A stretch of DNA of 14,450 nt, from NCBI GenBank assembly GCA_002502605.1, contig DAPR01000063.1:44500-58949 (forward strand), in the 5' to 3' direction. Below the pieces are notes generated by a model, which ran no database searches, was not told the origin of the DNA, and saw nothing but the letters and a program-made list of their open reading frames with translations. Position 1 is the first letter of the stretch; every line of letters begins with the position of its first letter. Both the position numbers and the translations under genes were made by a program. Source of the DNA: Euryarchaeota archaeon UBA258. Lineage in GTDB: Archaea > Thermoplasmatota > Poseidoniia > Poseidoniales > Poseidoniaceae. Of this stretch, positions 1 through 8,026 are shown in pieces.

Positions 1-54
1 CGTCAATTGTGGGAACACACCGAAGCGCTCACAGGAATCAAGTTCCAACTTTGA
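1..54 (+). CDS. C-terminal end of a probable short-chain dehydrogenase/reductase (partial)
   Basis: Only the last 17 codons and a TGA stop are inside the window. The frame ends in LWEHTEALTGIKFQL. Retinol-dehydrogenase/WWOX-like short-chain dehydrogenases commonly end with an LWxxSxxLxG helix, and the LWEHTEALTG segment fits that pattern; this is family knowledge applied to a very short piece. The gene is tail-to-tail with the minus-strand PH-like gene, with only 16 bases between the two stops. The substrate cannot be judged, and the call would fall if the upstream sequence lacks a Rossmann fold and a YxxxK motif. Confidence 0.45.
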   Translation, partial: RQLWEHTEALTGIKFQL

Positions 55-70
55 GCCAAATAAGCCCAAG

Positions 71-733
71 TCACTTGTCCCAAACAGACTGGTGATCAGA
101 CTTGGTGTTCTCTGGTGCTGCAGGTGCGGCATCCCAAACGCTCGAAGGTGAAGTCGACTTTGTTGGTTGTGGAGTTGTATCCCACACCGTTGTGTTCGGA
201 GGAGATGATGGCATTGGTGGACGTTCGTTTGCCGTCGGGGTGGAAACTGGTACCTCGTAGGTTGGAAGATCTTTGGTGCCCCCAATACCCGTGAGAAAAC
301 CATTGATTTGATCCCGATACACATCGGATGGCCCATAAATGAGCGACCAGGTGTGGGTTGTTCCATCCTTGAAGATGAAGTCGATCCAACTGTTCATTGC
401 CTCACCATCTTCGCTGTATGACTTTCGTCGTTTGACAACGTTGATGTCAGAGAGTTTACCGAGTTCTGTCCAATCTGTAGAGCGCAAAAAGTAAAGTCTC
501 CGCTTTTTCAACACATCAGCAGATGCATCAAGGACATACTGTTGGCCACACGTTAGAACGATTGACAATAGAAATGCAATACAAAACAAAAACCATGCAC
601 TCGACCCTTGAATCAGCGAAAGCAAGGGGGCCATGCCCGATGCGAACATGGCTATTTTACCAGCAATAACTCGCTCTTCACCTGGGTTCAACCCGATCAC
701 AAGAACCGATGAAACGGGTTGTGAACCTTCCAT
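71..733 (-). CDS. Membrane-anchored PH-like protein with proline-rich tail carrying three VWD motifs
   Basis: The product has 220 residues and no recognised specific function. Two hydrophobic segments (about residues 24-42 and 45-62) form a membrane hairpin. Residues about 65-150 alternate short charged and hydrophobic strands (for example KKRRLYFL and WIDFIFKDG) and end in a helix, resembling bacterial PH-like (bPH) domains; this is a fold guess only. From about residue 155 the chain is low-complexity and rich in Pro, Ser and Thr. It carries three copies of a [TSQ]-x-VWD motif, with VWD at 183-185, 199-201 and 217-219, the last almost at the C terminus. The ATG at 733 follows GGTG with a 9-base spacer. 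The gene starts 22 bases after the large surface-protein gene stops, in the same direction, so the two are probably co-transcribed and may act together at the membrane. Confidence 0.7.
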   Translation of the reverse strand: MEGSQPVSSVLVIGLNPGEERVIAGKIAMFASGMAPLLSLIQGSSAWFLFCIAFLLSIVLTCGQQYVLDASADVLKKRRLYFLRSTDWTELGKLSDINVVKRRKSYSEDGEAMNSWIDFIFKDGTTHTWSLIYGPSDVYRDQINGFLTGIGGTKDLPTYEVPVSTPTANERPPMPSSPPNTTVWDTTPQPTKSTSPSSVWDAAPAAPENTKSDHQSVWDK

Positions 734-755
734 GTTTCATCACACCGTGCTATGC

Positions 756-3700
756 TTATTGCTCATAGACCAGCCAAGAAGCCGAGGCTTCGTCGTAGTA
801 GGAGAGTGTTCCATCGGCTGCTTTCGACCAGTTCACTCCATTTTCTTCCCACTGTTGAGTTTCTTCAATCTCTGGAACTGACTTCGAATCTTGAGGCATG
901 TTGTTGTCGGTCATAGCATCTGCATAGTTTGCTTCGGCAAAGGCCGAACCCATTTCGACTCCAGCCTCATTTCGCCTGACCACCAAGAGTGCGGCAAGTC
1001 CACACAAGACAAGCAAGGCAATGATGGCGTAAACAAGACCGCCTCCGCCTTGCTCAACAACTTCAGCTTCTGAGCGTGAGGCGTCGTATGGAGCGTCATC
1101 ATAGCGATCGGGGACACCGTCTCCGTCGCTGTCGAGGCTTTCGTTAGCATCGAACACAAAGTCGTCTTCCTCATCGTTCACACCATCCCCGTCCGTATCG
1201 ATTTGATTCAACCCACATCCCTCATCGTCGATGACAGTTTGATTTGCTTGTGTGTTCTTGCAGCGGTCTGCAACGTTGAACACACCGTCGTTATCATCGT
1301 CTTTCTGATGTTCAGAACATCCTTCAAGATCCGGGCCATGACCCGCTGCGGTGTCTCGGCATAGGTCGTAAGCGTCCTTGATGCCGTCACCGTCTTGGTC
1401 TGTTTGAGTTGACGAACACCCATCAGGATTCACTTGCTCACCCAGCGGAGTTGCTGGACAAAGATCGATGGTGTTGTCAACCAAATCAGCATCGTCATCG
1501 TATTGATCACTCGAGCAACCAACTGTATCTGGTGTCGCCTCCAAAGCGGTGTTTGGGCACTGGTCGATATCGTTTGTAAAACCATCATTATCGTCATCCC
1601 GTTGTGAATTTGAACAGCCAGTGTCATCGGCTTCCTCACCCGTTGGCGTCATGTCGCAGAAGTCATCGGCGTCCATCACGCCGTCCATGTCAGAATCTCG
1701 TTCATCAGCTGCACATCCCTGTCCATTGACAGGCACATCCCTTGAGGTCATTGGGCACTCATCAAGATCGTTGTTGATGCCATCTTCATCTGAATCCAAT
1801 TGGGAATCAGCGCATCCTGCAGCATCGATGCTTGCACCAAGCGGAGTTTGCGGGCACAAATCGAACAAATCCATCACGCCGTCGTTGTCGGTGTCTTCTT
1901 GAGAACCTGAACAGCCGGAGGCATCCACATCCTCTCCAGCAGGTGTCGAAGGGCATGCGTCCTGGTTGTTGGTGACCCCATCAAGGTCGTCATCCAGTTG
2001 TGAAGCGCTGCAGCCTGTGCTGTCGACTGCTTCGCCAGCAGGTGTGTTCAAGCATTGATCGCCATTGTTGCCCATGGCGTTATCACCAAAGCCATCTAGG
2101 TCACCATCCATCCATTGTGTGGCGTCAGCAGGGAAGGCATCAGGAGCGTTTCCGGTTGGGTTGTCACCATAGCCATCTCCGTCTTGGTCAAGCCATTGAG
2201 TGCCATCGGTTGGGAATGCGTCTGGTGACGTTCCTGCTTGGTTGTCGCCAAATCCATCACCGTCTTGATCAGACCATTGACTGGAGTCATCAGGGAACGC
2301 ATCGCCGTTGTTGCCGCCAACATTGTCACCATAGCCGTCCCCATCGCTGTCGGCCCATTGGGTTGAATCTGTAGGGAAAGCATCCGGATCATTTCCACCG
2401 CTGTTGTCTCCATAGCCATCACCGTCTTGGTCGCTCCACTGAGTCCCATCGTTCGGGAATTGATCGCCGTTGGTTCCGGTTGGGTTGTCGCCGTAGCCAT
2501 CACCATCAGCATCGACCCATTGGGAGGCATCGGTTGGATATGCATCTGGATAACTGCCCGATGCATTGTCACCGTAGCCGTCACCATCGAGGTCAGCCCA
2601 TTGAGAGGGGTCGTAGGGGAAAGCATCTGAGTTGTTGCCTTGGGTGTTGTCCCCGTATCCATCTCCATCGATGTCAGACCATTGGGAACTGTCGTTCGGG
2701 AAAGCATCAGGTGAGTTTCCATTCGGGTTGTCACCAAATCCATCGCCATCCATGTCGGAGTATTGGCTGGCATCGGTTGGGAAGGCGTCAACTGAATCGT
2801 TGTAGCCGTCATTGTCTGTGTCTTTCTGGGACAGGGCACAGCCGTCTAGGTCCACAAAAGCACCAGCGGTTGTGTTGGGGCACAAATCGTATTCATTCGC
2901 AACCCCGTCGTTGTCGTCATCCAGAACGAGGTTGAAGCATGCGCTATCTCCGATGAGTTGCACATACGCATCGGAATAGAGCAACGCCTCAGCGCAGTAA
3001 AGACCGGACATGTTCGGAGTTGTGTAACTGAAGGTGGGTTGGCTCATGTTTTGTGCTGTTGCAGTAAAGTTGAGCAAGCCGGTTGAAGCAAGGTTCGCAC
3101 CTGCTGCATCCGTCAGCTTCACGGTGTAGTGGTAATCGTCACCGACGACCAAATCTAGACCTTTGACGTTGACGTTGTTCGTCGCTGCCGTGCTGCTCGA
3201 TGAATATGAGTCAATCAGCAAGGATGGTAACTGTGGAACAAAGAGATCGTCATGGATTCCAATAAAACCAGTGTTGTTATCGAAATCGATGGTCGATGTT
3301 GGGTAAGAGAGGACTGAAATCAACAGATGATCGTTCATTGTCGTGATGCCCGTCCAATTCACCGTCCAACTTTGAGAGGTGGAGGTGGAGGTGAAGTTCA
3401 CAGTTGCTTCATCAACGATGGAGAGAGCCACGGCAGAATCGATATCATTGGTCGTCATGTAATTATTGAGGAAGGTGTTCTCTTCCATGACGAACCACCA
3501 CAGTGTGTAATCCGTGTTGGTTGTGAGGTTCGTGGCTTGATGGGTTCCTGTTGTTGAAGACGTCACTGTGGATTGGAGCAATTCGATGTAGGTGCACTCA
3601 GCATCATAGTCAAGGTATCCTGATGCGTCTGTGAGTTCAACATCAACGCAGTATTCGGATTCAATCATGACGGGGGTTGGCAGTTGTGTTGTGGTGTTGT

Positions 3701-4859
3701 ACGTTGTGCCGTTCGCTGTGAAGTTGATCGTGCTCGATGCCCCTAGGGTTGTGGAGCCGTTCGGGAAGGACTGTGACGGGCTCACCGTGATGCTGTAATT
3801 TGTTCCAGAGGTAATGCCAGTCACTTCAATCGATGAATTTGTTGCGTTGTTGGCAACCACGTCAATGTTCTCGAAGGATTGACCTCCACCTGGAAGATCC
3901 GTTGTGATTTCAATGGCGTAGACGTTTGTTGCACCGGAATAACCGTACACATCAACGTACGTAGTTCGGTTGGTGGAGGCGAAACTCGACATCGATTCGA
4001 TGTTACCAGTGCTTCCAGAACTGCTAATGTACCCACCGCTTGCATCGTCCCACCCAACATCAATGTCTCCACTTGTATGGCTAAATGTAATGTTCACGTA
4101 ATAGGTCACTCCGGAAATCATGGACACCTCAAAGTAATCAACATCGATTGTTGAATCGATGGAAAGACCCGTGCAATACAGGGGAAGAGCGGATGCCATG
4201 GTCGCTGTGGAGGTTGAATCATTTGGCTCTAGAATATCGGAATTCAATGTCCCGTTACCGGAACAATTCGATGGCGGCGATGTTCCGTTCCCTCCACCAG
4301 TTCCGTTACCACCAGTTGAACCAGTGGTGAACAACCAGAAGTCAAGTGTATAACTCCCATATCCAGCATAGCGGACAATTTGAAAGAACACAGTGCCGCC
4401 ATGTGGGCCAGTTGATGCGTTTGTCGAGACGACTTCCGGATTGTTGTTGATTGACACTTCGATTGTGTTCATCGATGAATCATAAATCCACAATTCGAAA
4501 TCATTGGTGTAGGATGAACCATTTGGTGAAGTGAACGTCGTGTTGTACGCAATCTGGAGCGTAACCCCTTCGTTGGCGTTCAGGGTCATTGCAAACCAAT
4601 CTTGGTCATCACCGACATCCAACTCACCGTAGAGAGATCCTGACGCCATTGGTGCAGACCCACTCATGTTCATCACAGCTTGACTGCTGTTGATCGATGT
4701 CGAATTGTCTGGCAAGTCCATATTGGTGCCTAAATCGTTTTGATTTGCGCCAACAGCAGAGACTGCGGGAGCCGTCAAGGTCACCGAGACTAAAGCCAGC
4801 AGAAGGGCTAAAAATCCAGCGGAAAACTTTCTTCGACCTGTTCCTTTCGGGGTGTTCAT
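756..4859 (-). CDS. Giant secreted, membrane-anchored PPC / thrombospondin type-3 repeat surface protein
   Basis: The start used gives 1367 residues and begins with a good signal peptide: basic MNTPKGTGRRKF, a hydrophobic core, and likely cleavage after AVSA at residue 35. The frame stays open up to 4976, but those extra 39 codons precede the signal peptide and overlap the upstream gene. RRKF is faintly Tat-like. After the signal come two PPC-type beta domains (about 45-180 and 205-320, the second opening with EPND), a Gly/Asn/Thr linker between them, and several Ser/Thr-rich Ig/Fn3-like domains to about 640. A calcium-binding region follows: one Cys-type thrombospondin-3 unit, nine exact 27-residue units (691-933) and nine Cys-type units of about 33 residues. 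A transmembrane helix lies near 1275-1295. The cytoplasmic tail ends in a WW-like pattern with Trp 1337, 1344 and 1362. It is probably a cell-surface adhesion or binding protein; the ligand is unknown. No SD is visible, so translation may be leaderless. Confidence 0.88.
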   Translation of the reverse strand: MNTPKGTGRRKFSAGFLALLLALVSVTLTAPAVSAVGANQNDLGTNMDLPDNSTSINSSQAVMNMSGSAPMASGSLYGELDVGDDQDWFAMTLNANEGVTLQIAYNTTFTSPNGSSYTNDFELWIYDSSMNTIEVSINNNPEVVSTNASTGPHGGTVFFQIVRYAGYGSYTLDFWLFTTGSTGGNGTGGGNGTSPPSNCSGNGTLNSDILEPNDSTSTATMASALPLYCTGLSIDSTIDVDYFEVSMISGVTYYVNITFSHTSGDIDVGWDDASGGYISSSGSTGNIESMSSFASTNRTTYVDVYGYSGATNVYAIEITTDLPGGGQSFENIDVVANNATNSSIEVTGITSGTNYSITVSPSQSFPNGSTTLGASSTINFTANGTTYNTTTQLPTPVMIESEYCVDVELTDASGYLDYDAECTYIELLQSTVTSSTTGTHQATNLTTNTDYTLWWFVMEENTFLNNYMTTNDIDSAVALSIVDEATVNFTSTSTSQSWTVNWTGITTMNDHLLISVLSYPTSTIDFDNNTGFIGIHDDLFVPQLPSLLIDSYSSSSTAATNNVNVKGLDLVVGDDYHYTVKLTDAAGANLASTGLLNFTATAQNMSQPTFSYTTPNMSGLYCAEALLYSDAYVQLIGDSACFNLVLDDDNDGVANEYDLCPNTTAGAFVDLDGCALSQKDTDNDGYNDSVDAFPTDASQYSDMDGDGFGDNPNGNSPDAFPNDSSQWSDIDGDGYGDNTQGNNSDAFPYDPSQWADLDGDGYGDNASGSYPDAYPTDASQWVDADGDGYGDNPTGTNGDQFPNDGTQWSDQDGDGYGDNSGGNDPDAFPTDSTQWADSDGDGYGDNVGGNNGDAFPDDSSQWSDQDGDGFGDNQAGTSPDAFPTDGTQWLDQDGDGYGDNPTGNAPDAFPADATQWMDGDLDGFGDNAMGNNGDQCLNTPAGEAVDSTGCSASQLDDDLDGVTNNQDACPSTPAGEDVDASGCSGSQEDTDNDGVMDLFDLCPQTPLGASIDAAGCADSQLDSDEDGINNDLDECPMTSRDVPVNGQGCAADERDSDMDGVMDADDFCDMTPTGEEADDTGCSNSQRDDDNDGFTNDIDQCPNTALEATPDTVGCSSDQYDDDADLVDNTIDLCPATPLGEQVNPDGCSSTQTDQDGDGIKDAYDLCRDTAAGHGPDLEGCSEHQKDDDNDGVFNVADRCKNTQANQTVIDDEGCGLNQIDTDGDGVNDEEDDFVFDANESLDSDGDGVPDRYDDAPYDASRSEAEVVEQGGGGLVYAIIALLVLCGLAALLVVRRNEAGVEMGSAFAEANYADAMTDNNMPQDSKSVPEIEETQQWEENGVNWSKAADGTLSYYDEASASWLVYEQ
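1165..2060 (-). repeat. Nine cysteine-containing thrombospondin type-3 units of about 33 residues
   Basis: Directly after the Cys-free array the same protein switches to units of the form CPxT(P/A)xG, then GCSxSQ, then DxDxDG, each about 99 bases. Nine can be followed; the last is one residue longer, and in the first the opening Pro is Leu (QCLNTPAG). One further unit of this type sits on the other side of the Cys-free array, at about 2790-2930. The two Cys per unit are expected to form disulfides between or within units outside the cell. One unit has a weakened DxDxDG (DDDADLVDN). Confidence 0.85.
2061..2789 (-). repeat. Nine exact 81-bp tandem repeats encoding DxDGDGYGDN calcium-binding units
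   Basis: This segment of the surface-protein gene is nine in-frame units of exactly 27 codons (9 x 81 = 729 bases) with no length variation. Each unit starts with DAFPxDxxQW (DAYP or DQFP in single units, QY in the first) and continues into DxDGDGYGDN followed by a variable NG-rich turn. Unit nine carries DLDGFGDN instead of DGDGYGDN. The spaced Asp residues match calcium ligands of thrombospondin type-3 repeats. Uniform length with diverged codons suggests expansion by duplication followed by selection on the protein. Confidence 0.93.
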
Positions 4860-4905
4860 ACATCTCGGAGGATGTGGCCGCTTATCAGCATCTCGCCCAT
4901 AGACC

Positions 4906-5151
4906 TTAGATGGCTGTTGGTGCAACGTGGCCATCTTGCTTGTCGTCGGGCTTGCGGACTCTTGACCAAACGCCACCCATCAACTCATCATGATGTGCGG
5001 TGCAGTAGTGGAAGCGTCGGTAGGCCTCCCTGAAGGAGTAGGCTTTCTTGCCGGTGGCGACGAGGTAACCCTCAGGCGAGAGTCGCGACACGATGGTGCC
5101 CTCCTCCCCACAGCCTGGAAAATCACACACTGGGGCGCCGCTCATATCCAT
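4906..5151 (-). CDS. Small Cys/His (probable zinc-binding) protein of unknown function
   Basis: With the start at 5151 the product has 81 residues. It contains C9-x4-C14 in a CDFPGCGEEG context and a second cluster with H48, C50, H53 and H54 (HYCTAHH), the arrangement of a small structural zinc site. The middle contains a short aromatic and basic segment (AYSFREAYRRF). The start is uncertain. A second ATG lies two codons downstream (5145), and the frame is open upstream to an ATG at 5202 and a TTG at 5217. A GAGGTG lies 13 bases before the 5151 ATG, and TTAAAG lies about 25-30 bases before it, so a leaderless transcript is possible. The gene sits between BCCP (75-base gap) and the surface-protein gene (46-base gap), all in one direction. 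No family is recognised. Confidence 0.65.
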   Translation of the reverse strand: MDMSGAPVCDFPGCGEEGTIVSRLSPEGYLVATGKKAYSFREAYRRFHYCTAHHDELMGGVWSRVRKPDDKQDGHVAPTAI

Positions 5152-5226
5152 AGACAAAGGCTGGCACCTCTTTAATGGTCGTACATCACCTAGCAAAAAC
5201 ATCGTGTTTTCAAACAACTGGCTGAA

Positions 5227-5634
5227 TCATTCAGCTTCGGGTTCTGGCACTGGTTCAATCACCACAAGTGGGATATTGGCTTCAATGGCTTGTCCTTCTT
5301 CACATTGCACTGAGACAACTGTTCCGCTCACCGGTGCTTGAATCTCGTTCTGCATTTTCATTGCTTCAAGGATCAAAATCACTTGACCTTCAACGACTTC
5401 ATCGCCTACGCTGACCTCAACGGTCACAACTTTTCCGGGAATGTTAGCCGAAACTGTGCCTGATTTTTTCTTCTTTCCGCCACCAGATCGCTTCTTTTTC
5501 GACACAGGGGCTGCATCCGGAATCTGGATGGAAAAGGTCTGGCCTTCGACCGTTGCCTTCCATTCAGTGCCTTCGCCTTCAAGTTGGACTTCAAATTCCA
5601 CACCATCGACCATTACTTTTCGAGTTTCAGACAT
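5227..5634 (-). CDS. Biotin carboxyl carrier protein of propionyl/acetyl-CoA carboxylase
   Basis: The 135-residue product carries a biotinyl domain in its C-terminal half (about 60-128). The biotin attachment motif is EAMKM, with the modified lysine at K93, and the flanking GTVVSVQCEEGQ turn is typical. Residues 1-40 form a small beta segment, and 45-58 a Lys/Gly linker (KKKRSGGGKKKK) that probably lets the biotin arm swing. The carrier shuttles carboxybiotin from a biotin carboxylase to the carboxyltransferase encoded by pccB. The chosen ATG is preceded by GGAAGTGA with a 7-base spacer, one mismatch from the ideal GGAGGTGA, and this SD contains the TGA stop of the preceding small gene. The frame is open further upstream, but that part overlaps the small gene. 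No biotin carboxylase domain is fused or adjacent. Confidence 0.93.
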   Translation of the reverse strand: MSETRKVMVDGVEFEVQLEGEGTEWKATVEGQTFSIQIPDAAPVSKKKRSGGGKKKKSGTVSANIPGKVVTVEVSVGDEVVEGQVILILEAMKMQNEIQAPVSGTVVSVQCEEGQAIEANIPLVVIEPVPEPEAE

Positions 5635-5638
5635 TGAT

Positions 5639-5833
5639 TCACTTCCATGGAGAGCGGCTCGCTCTGCGGTGCATGAGGCTTGATTGCCCAGTGTTGATTC
5701 TGCGGTGATCTTGAGACCAAGCAAGGCCTGGTTGACGAGCGATTTGTCCCGGGTCATCGCCCTGTTGGGTCACTTCGGCAATGACAGCAGCAATGGCTGC
5801 CATGCGGAGGGTTGCTTGATTCGTTTTCGACAT
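5639..5833 (-). CDS. Small PccX-like acyl-CoA carboxylase accessory protein
   Basis: The product has 64 residues. It begins with a short alanine-rich helix (RMAAIAAVIAEV), then a polar segment with a conserved-looking Trp (LAWSQDHRR), and ends in SPWK. Haloarchaeal acyl-CoA carboxylase operons carry a small protein (PccX in Haloferax mediterranei) needed for activity. As I recall it, that protein has a similar layout: an AAIAAA-type helix followed by Trp/Arg motifs and a terminal PW segment. The match is by pattern, not alignment. Context is strong evidence that the gene is real. Its ATG follows the pccB stop by 9 bases, with a TGAGG SD at a 7-base spacing that includes the pccB stop, and its own stop lies 4 bases before BCCP, inside the BCCP SD. 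Confidence 0.72.
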   Translation of the reverse strand: MSKTNQATLRMAAIAAVIAEVTQQGDDPGQIARQPGLAWSQDHRRINTGQSSLMHRRASRSPWK

Positions 5834-5842
5834 TGTAAAGCC

Positions 5843-7396
5843 TCACAATGGAATGTTACCGTGCTTTCGAGCAGGGCGAAGTTCCTCTTTGTCCAACAGC
5901 ATTTCCAGAGCACGGGCAAGGCGACGTCGCGTTTCGTTTGGTTCGATCACATCGTCGAGGTAACCCAGTGCTGCTGCTTTGTAGGGGTTGGCGAACTTTT
6001 CATTGAAGTCTTCAGTGAGTCGAGCCCGTTCTTGTTCTGCATTGCGGGCGTGGGCAATGCGGCGCTTGTGGATGATCTCCACCGCACCATCAGCGCCCAT
6101 AACCGCCAGTTCACCTGTTGGCCATGCCACATTGTAATCGCCCCGAATGTGTTTGGAGGACATGACATCGTAAGCGCCACCGTAGGCCTTGCGCAGAATA
6201 ACAGTCAACTTTGGAACCGTGGCTTCAGCAAAAGCATAGAGCAGTTTTGCTCCGTGACGGATGATGCCACCCCATTCTTGATTGGTTCCTGGTAGAAATC
6301 CTGGGACATCCTCCAGCGTGATGATTGGAATGTTAAACGCATCACAAAATCGAACAAATCGAGCAGCCTTATCGCTTGCATCGATGTCTAAGCAGCCAGC
6401 AAGGACCTTTGGTTGATTGGCAACAACGCCAACCGTATGGCTTCCAAGATGGCCGAATCCGATGACGATGTTCTGCGCCCAATCCGCTTGCACTTCAAGG
6501 AAGGCTCCATCATCCAGTATTTCGCTGATGACATCAAGCACATCGTACGGCTTGGTGGCCACATCTGGGATGATGGTATCCAGAGCATCGCACATTCGGT
6601 CGATCGGGTCTGAAGTTTTCTTGTCGGGAGGCCGCTCGAGGTTGTTTTGAGGCAACAGGTCTGTCAGTTCACGAGCCAACATAATCGCACCTTCATCGTC
6701 TGATGCGGTGAAGTGAGACACGCCAGATTTACTGCCGTGGGTCATTGCCCCACCAAGATCCTCAAAGCTGACAACTTCATTGGTGACCGTTTTGATGACC
6801 TCTGGGCCAGTGATGAACATGTGAGCCGTTTGGTCAACCATGATGACAAAGTCAGTGATGGCAGGCGAATAGACTGCACCGCCAGCACATGGACCCATGA
6901 TCACTGAAATTTGGGGGACGACACCAGAGGCTCGAACATTTCGGAAGAAAATTTCTGCATAACTGCCGAGCGAAGCAACCCCTTCCTGAATCCTTGCACC
7001 GCCAGAATCGTTCATTCCAATGACAGGTCGGCCCGTTTTGAGCGCCATATCAAGAACTTTGCAAATCTTCAGACCGTGCATTTCTCCAAGGGAGCCACCA
7101 TACACGGTGAAGTCCTGAGCGAAAGCAAAGACTTCCCTGCCGTTGATTGTTCCATGGCCGGTCACAACCCCATCACCTGGAATAATGTTGGTGTCCATGT
7201 TGAAATCTCGACAGCGGTGTTCGACCAATGCGTCGATCTCTTGGAAAGAACCCTCGTCAAGGAGCATTTCCATGCGTTCTCGGGCGGTCATCTTGCCCCG
7301 ATTATGCTGAGCATCAACCCTCGCTTGGCCACCTCCTGCCTCACTGCGGGCCTTCCGATTGCGCAAATCTTGGAGTCGTTGCTCTGTCGATGACAT
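5843..7396 (-). CDS. pccB: Propionyl-CoA carboxylase beta subunit (carboxyltransferase)
   Basis: The 517-residue product is full length for the family. It transfers CO2 from carboxybiotin to propionyl-CoA, giving methylmalonyl-CoA, in the cytoplasm. Both crotonase-like halves are present. The N-terminal half has GGARIQEGV (132-140) and [12 protein letters not shown] (168-179), which shape the first oxyanion hole. The C-terminal half has DVPGFLPG (363-370) and [13 protein letters not shown] (403-415). The Asp in AYDVM (D410) corresponds to D422 of Streptomyces coelicolor PccB; in the acetyl-CoA enzyme this position is Ile, so propionyl-CoA is the likely substrate. The gene heads an operon with the small accessory gene and BCCP. 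It diverges from the methylmalonyl-CoA mutase subunit, fitting one pathway. The start begins [15 protein letters not shown], a normal N terminus for the family. Confidence 0.96.
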   Translation of the reverse strand: MSSTEQRLQDLRNRKARSEAGGGQARVDAQHNRGKMTARERMEMLLDEGSFQEIDALVEHRCRDFNMDTNIIPGDGVVTGHGTINGREVFAFAQDFTVYGGSLGEMHGLKICKVLDMALKTGRPVIGMNDSGGARIQEGVASLGSYAEIFFRNVRASGVVPQISVIMGPCAGGAVYSPAITDFVIMVDQTAHMFITGPEVIKTVTNEVVSFEDLGGAMTHGSKSGVSHFTASDDEGAIMLARELTDLLPQNNLERPPDKKTSDPIDRMCDALDTIIPDVATKPYDVLDVISEILDDGAFLEVQADWAQNIVIGFGHLGSHTVGVVANQPKVLAGCLDIDASDKAARFVRFCDAFNIPIITLEDVPGFLPGTNQEWGGIIRHGAKLLYAFAEATVPKLTVILRKAYGGAYDVMSSKHIRGDYNVAWPTGELAVMGADGAVEIIHKRRIAHARNAEQERARLTEDFNEKFANPYKAAALGYLDDVIEPNETRRRLARALEMLLDKEELRPARKHGNIPL

Positions 7397-7402
7397 AGGC
7401 TT

Positions 7403-7415
7403 CCCATGCTATGGG
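7403..7415. promoter_or_regulatory. Short inverted repeat in the pccB / mutase divergent region, possible operator
   Basis: CCCAT and ATGGG arms flank a 3-base centre, 6 bases upstream of the pccB ATG. The 171-base region 7397-7567 separates two divergent genes of one pathway and must hold at least one promoter. I could not pick a convincing TATA or BRE element in it. A 5-bp palindrome can arise by chance, so this is only a candidate. Confidence 0.2.
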
Positions 7416-7567
7416 ACGGAAAACCCGCCCTTATGCGTTGCCACTCAACGCCTGTGATTCATTCGGTTCTCAATCCGCCCACGAAGTTCATGCAAACCAT
7501 CACTTTCGAGGTCACACTGCTCGATGAGAGGGGTTTTGTTGATAGGGAAGCAACCATTCCTCAGTGC

Positions 7568-8014
7568 ATGGGCGAACCTTTGCGCGTTGTGGTTGCAAAA
7601 CCCGGCCTTGACGGCCACGACCGTGGTGCTAAAGTGGTTGCACGCGCTTTGAGGGACGCTGGCCATGAAGTCATTTACACTGGATTGAGGCGAAGCGCCC
7701 AACAAATCGTCGACACCGTACGGGACGAAGACGCAAGGTTCCTTGGCTTATCCTCGCTTTCCGGCGCACACGGCCACTTGTTTCCAAAGGTCTGTGAGTT
7801 GCTGCGAAGCGAAGGTCTGAACGACGTGATTGTGTTCGGTGGAGGCATCATTCCAGAAGACGATCGAGAGGCGTTGTACGAATGCAAGATTCGTGCAATA
7901 TTCGGGCCCGGAACCCCCACTTCAGAAATCCTCGAATTCATTCAAACGTCGAATGGAATGGATGACGCTGGCATCGGTCAAGCAAGCGAATGGCATTGGT
8001 CACCAACCGCATGA
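7568..8014 (+). CDS. Methylmalonyl-CoA mutase small subunit, cobalamin-binding
   Basis: The 148-residue product is a stand-alone B12-binding domain. It has the base-off His ligand motif DGHDRG (residues 15-20, His17) in the typical KPGLDGHDRGAKV setting, then LSSLSGAH, FGGGIIP and FGPGT, which contact the corrin and nucleotide tail. With the large catalytic subunit (not in this window) it would convert methylmalonyl-CoA to succinyl-CoA. The start is set at the Met just before LRVVVAKPG, where archaeal homologues usually begin. The frame is open upstream to ATGs at 7490 and 7406, but that stretch has no family-like sequence and would crowd the divergent promoter region. No SD precedes 7568. 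The last roughly 20 residues are a tail beyond the core domain. The stop overlaps the SD of meaB. Confidence 0.92.
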   Translation: MGEPLRVVVAKPGLDGHDRGAKVVARALRDAGHEVIYTGLRRSAQQIVDTVRDEDARFLGLSSLSGAHGHLFPKVCELLRSEGLNDVIVFGGGIIPEDDREALYECKIRAIFGPGTPTSEILEFIQTSNGMDDAGIGQASEWHWSPTA

Positions 8015-8026
8015 GGTGGACAACCG

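Noticed and set aside
2061..2789. Tandem repeat considered as a CRISPR-like or satellite array
   Set aside because: It is an in-frame 81-base coding repeat without spacers, fully explained by the 27-residue protein unit.
2000..2935. Long open frames on both strands opposite or out of frame with the surface-protein repeats
   Set aside because: They are shadows of the repeat's biased codons, rich in Cys/His/Arg or Met/Thr without any domain.
4860..4976. Extra 39 codons upstream of the surface-protein start, in frame
   Set aside because: They would place a polar stretch before the signal peptide and overlap the end of the Cys/His protein gene; the Met at 4859 directly heads a standard signal peptide.
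5635..5757. Longer BCCP reading frame starting upstream of 5634
   Set aside because: It overlaps the 64-residue small gene in another frame, and the inner ATG has a near-perfect SD at a 7-base spacing. I also considered a frameshift joining the two frames; the clean SDs and stops on both sides argue against it.
7406..7567. N-terminal extension of the mutase small subunit
   Set aside because: The frame is open, but the added residues show no family pattern and would leave almost no room for the divergent promoters.
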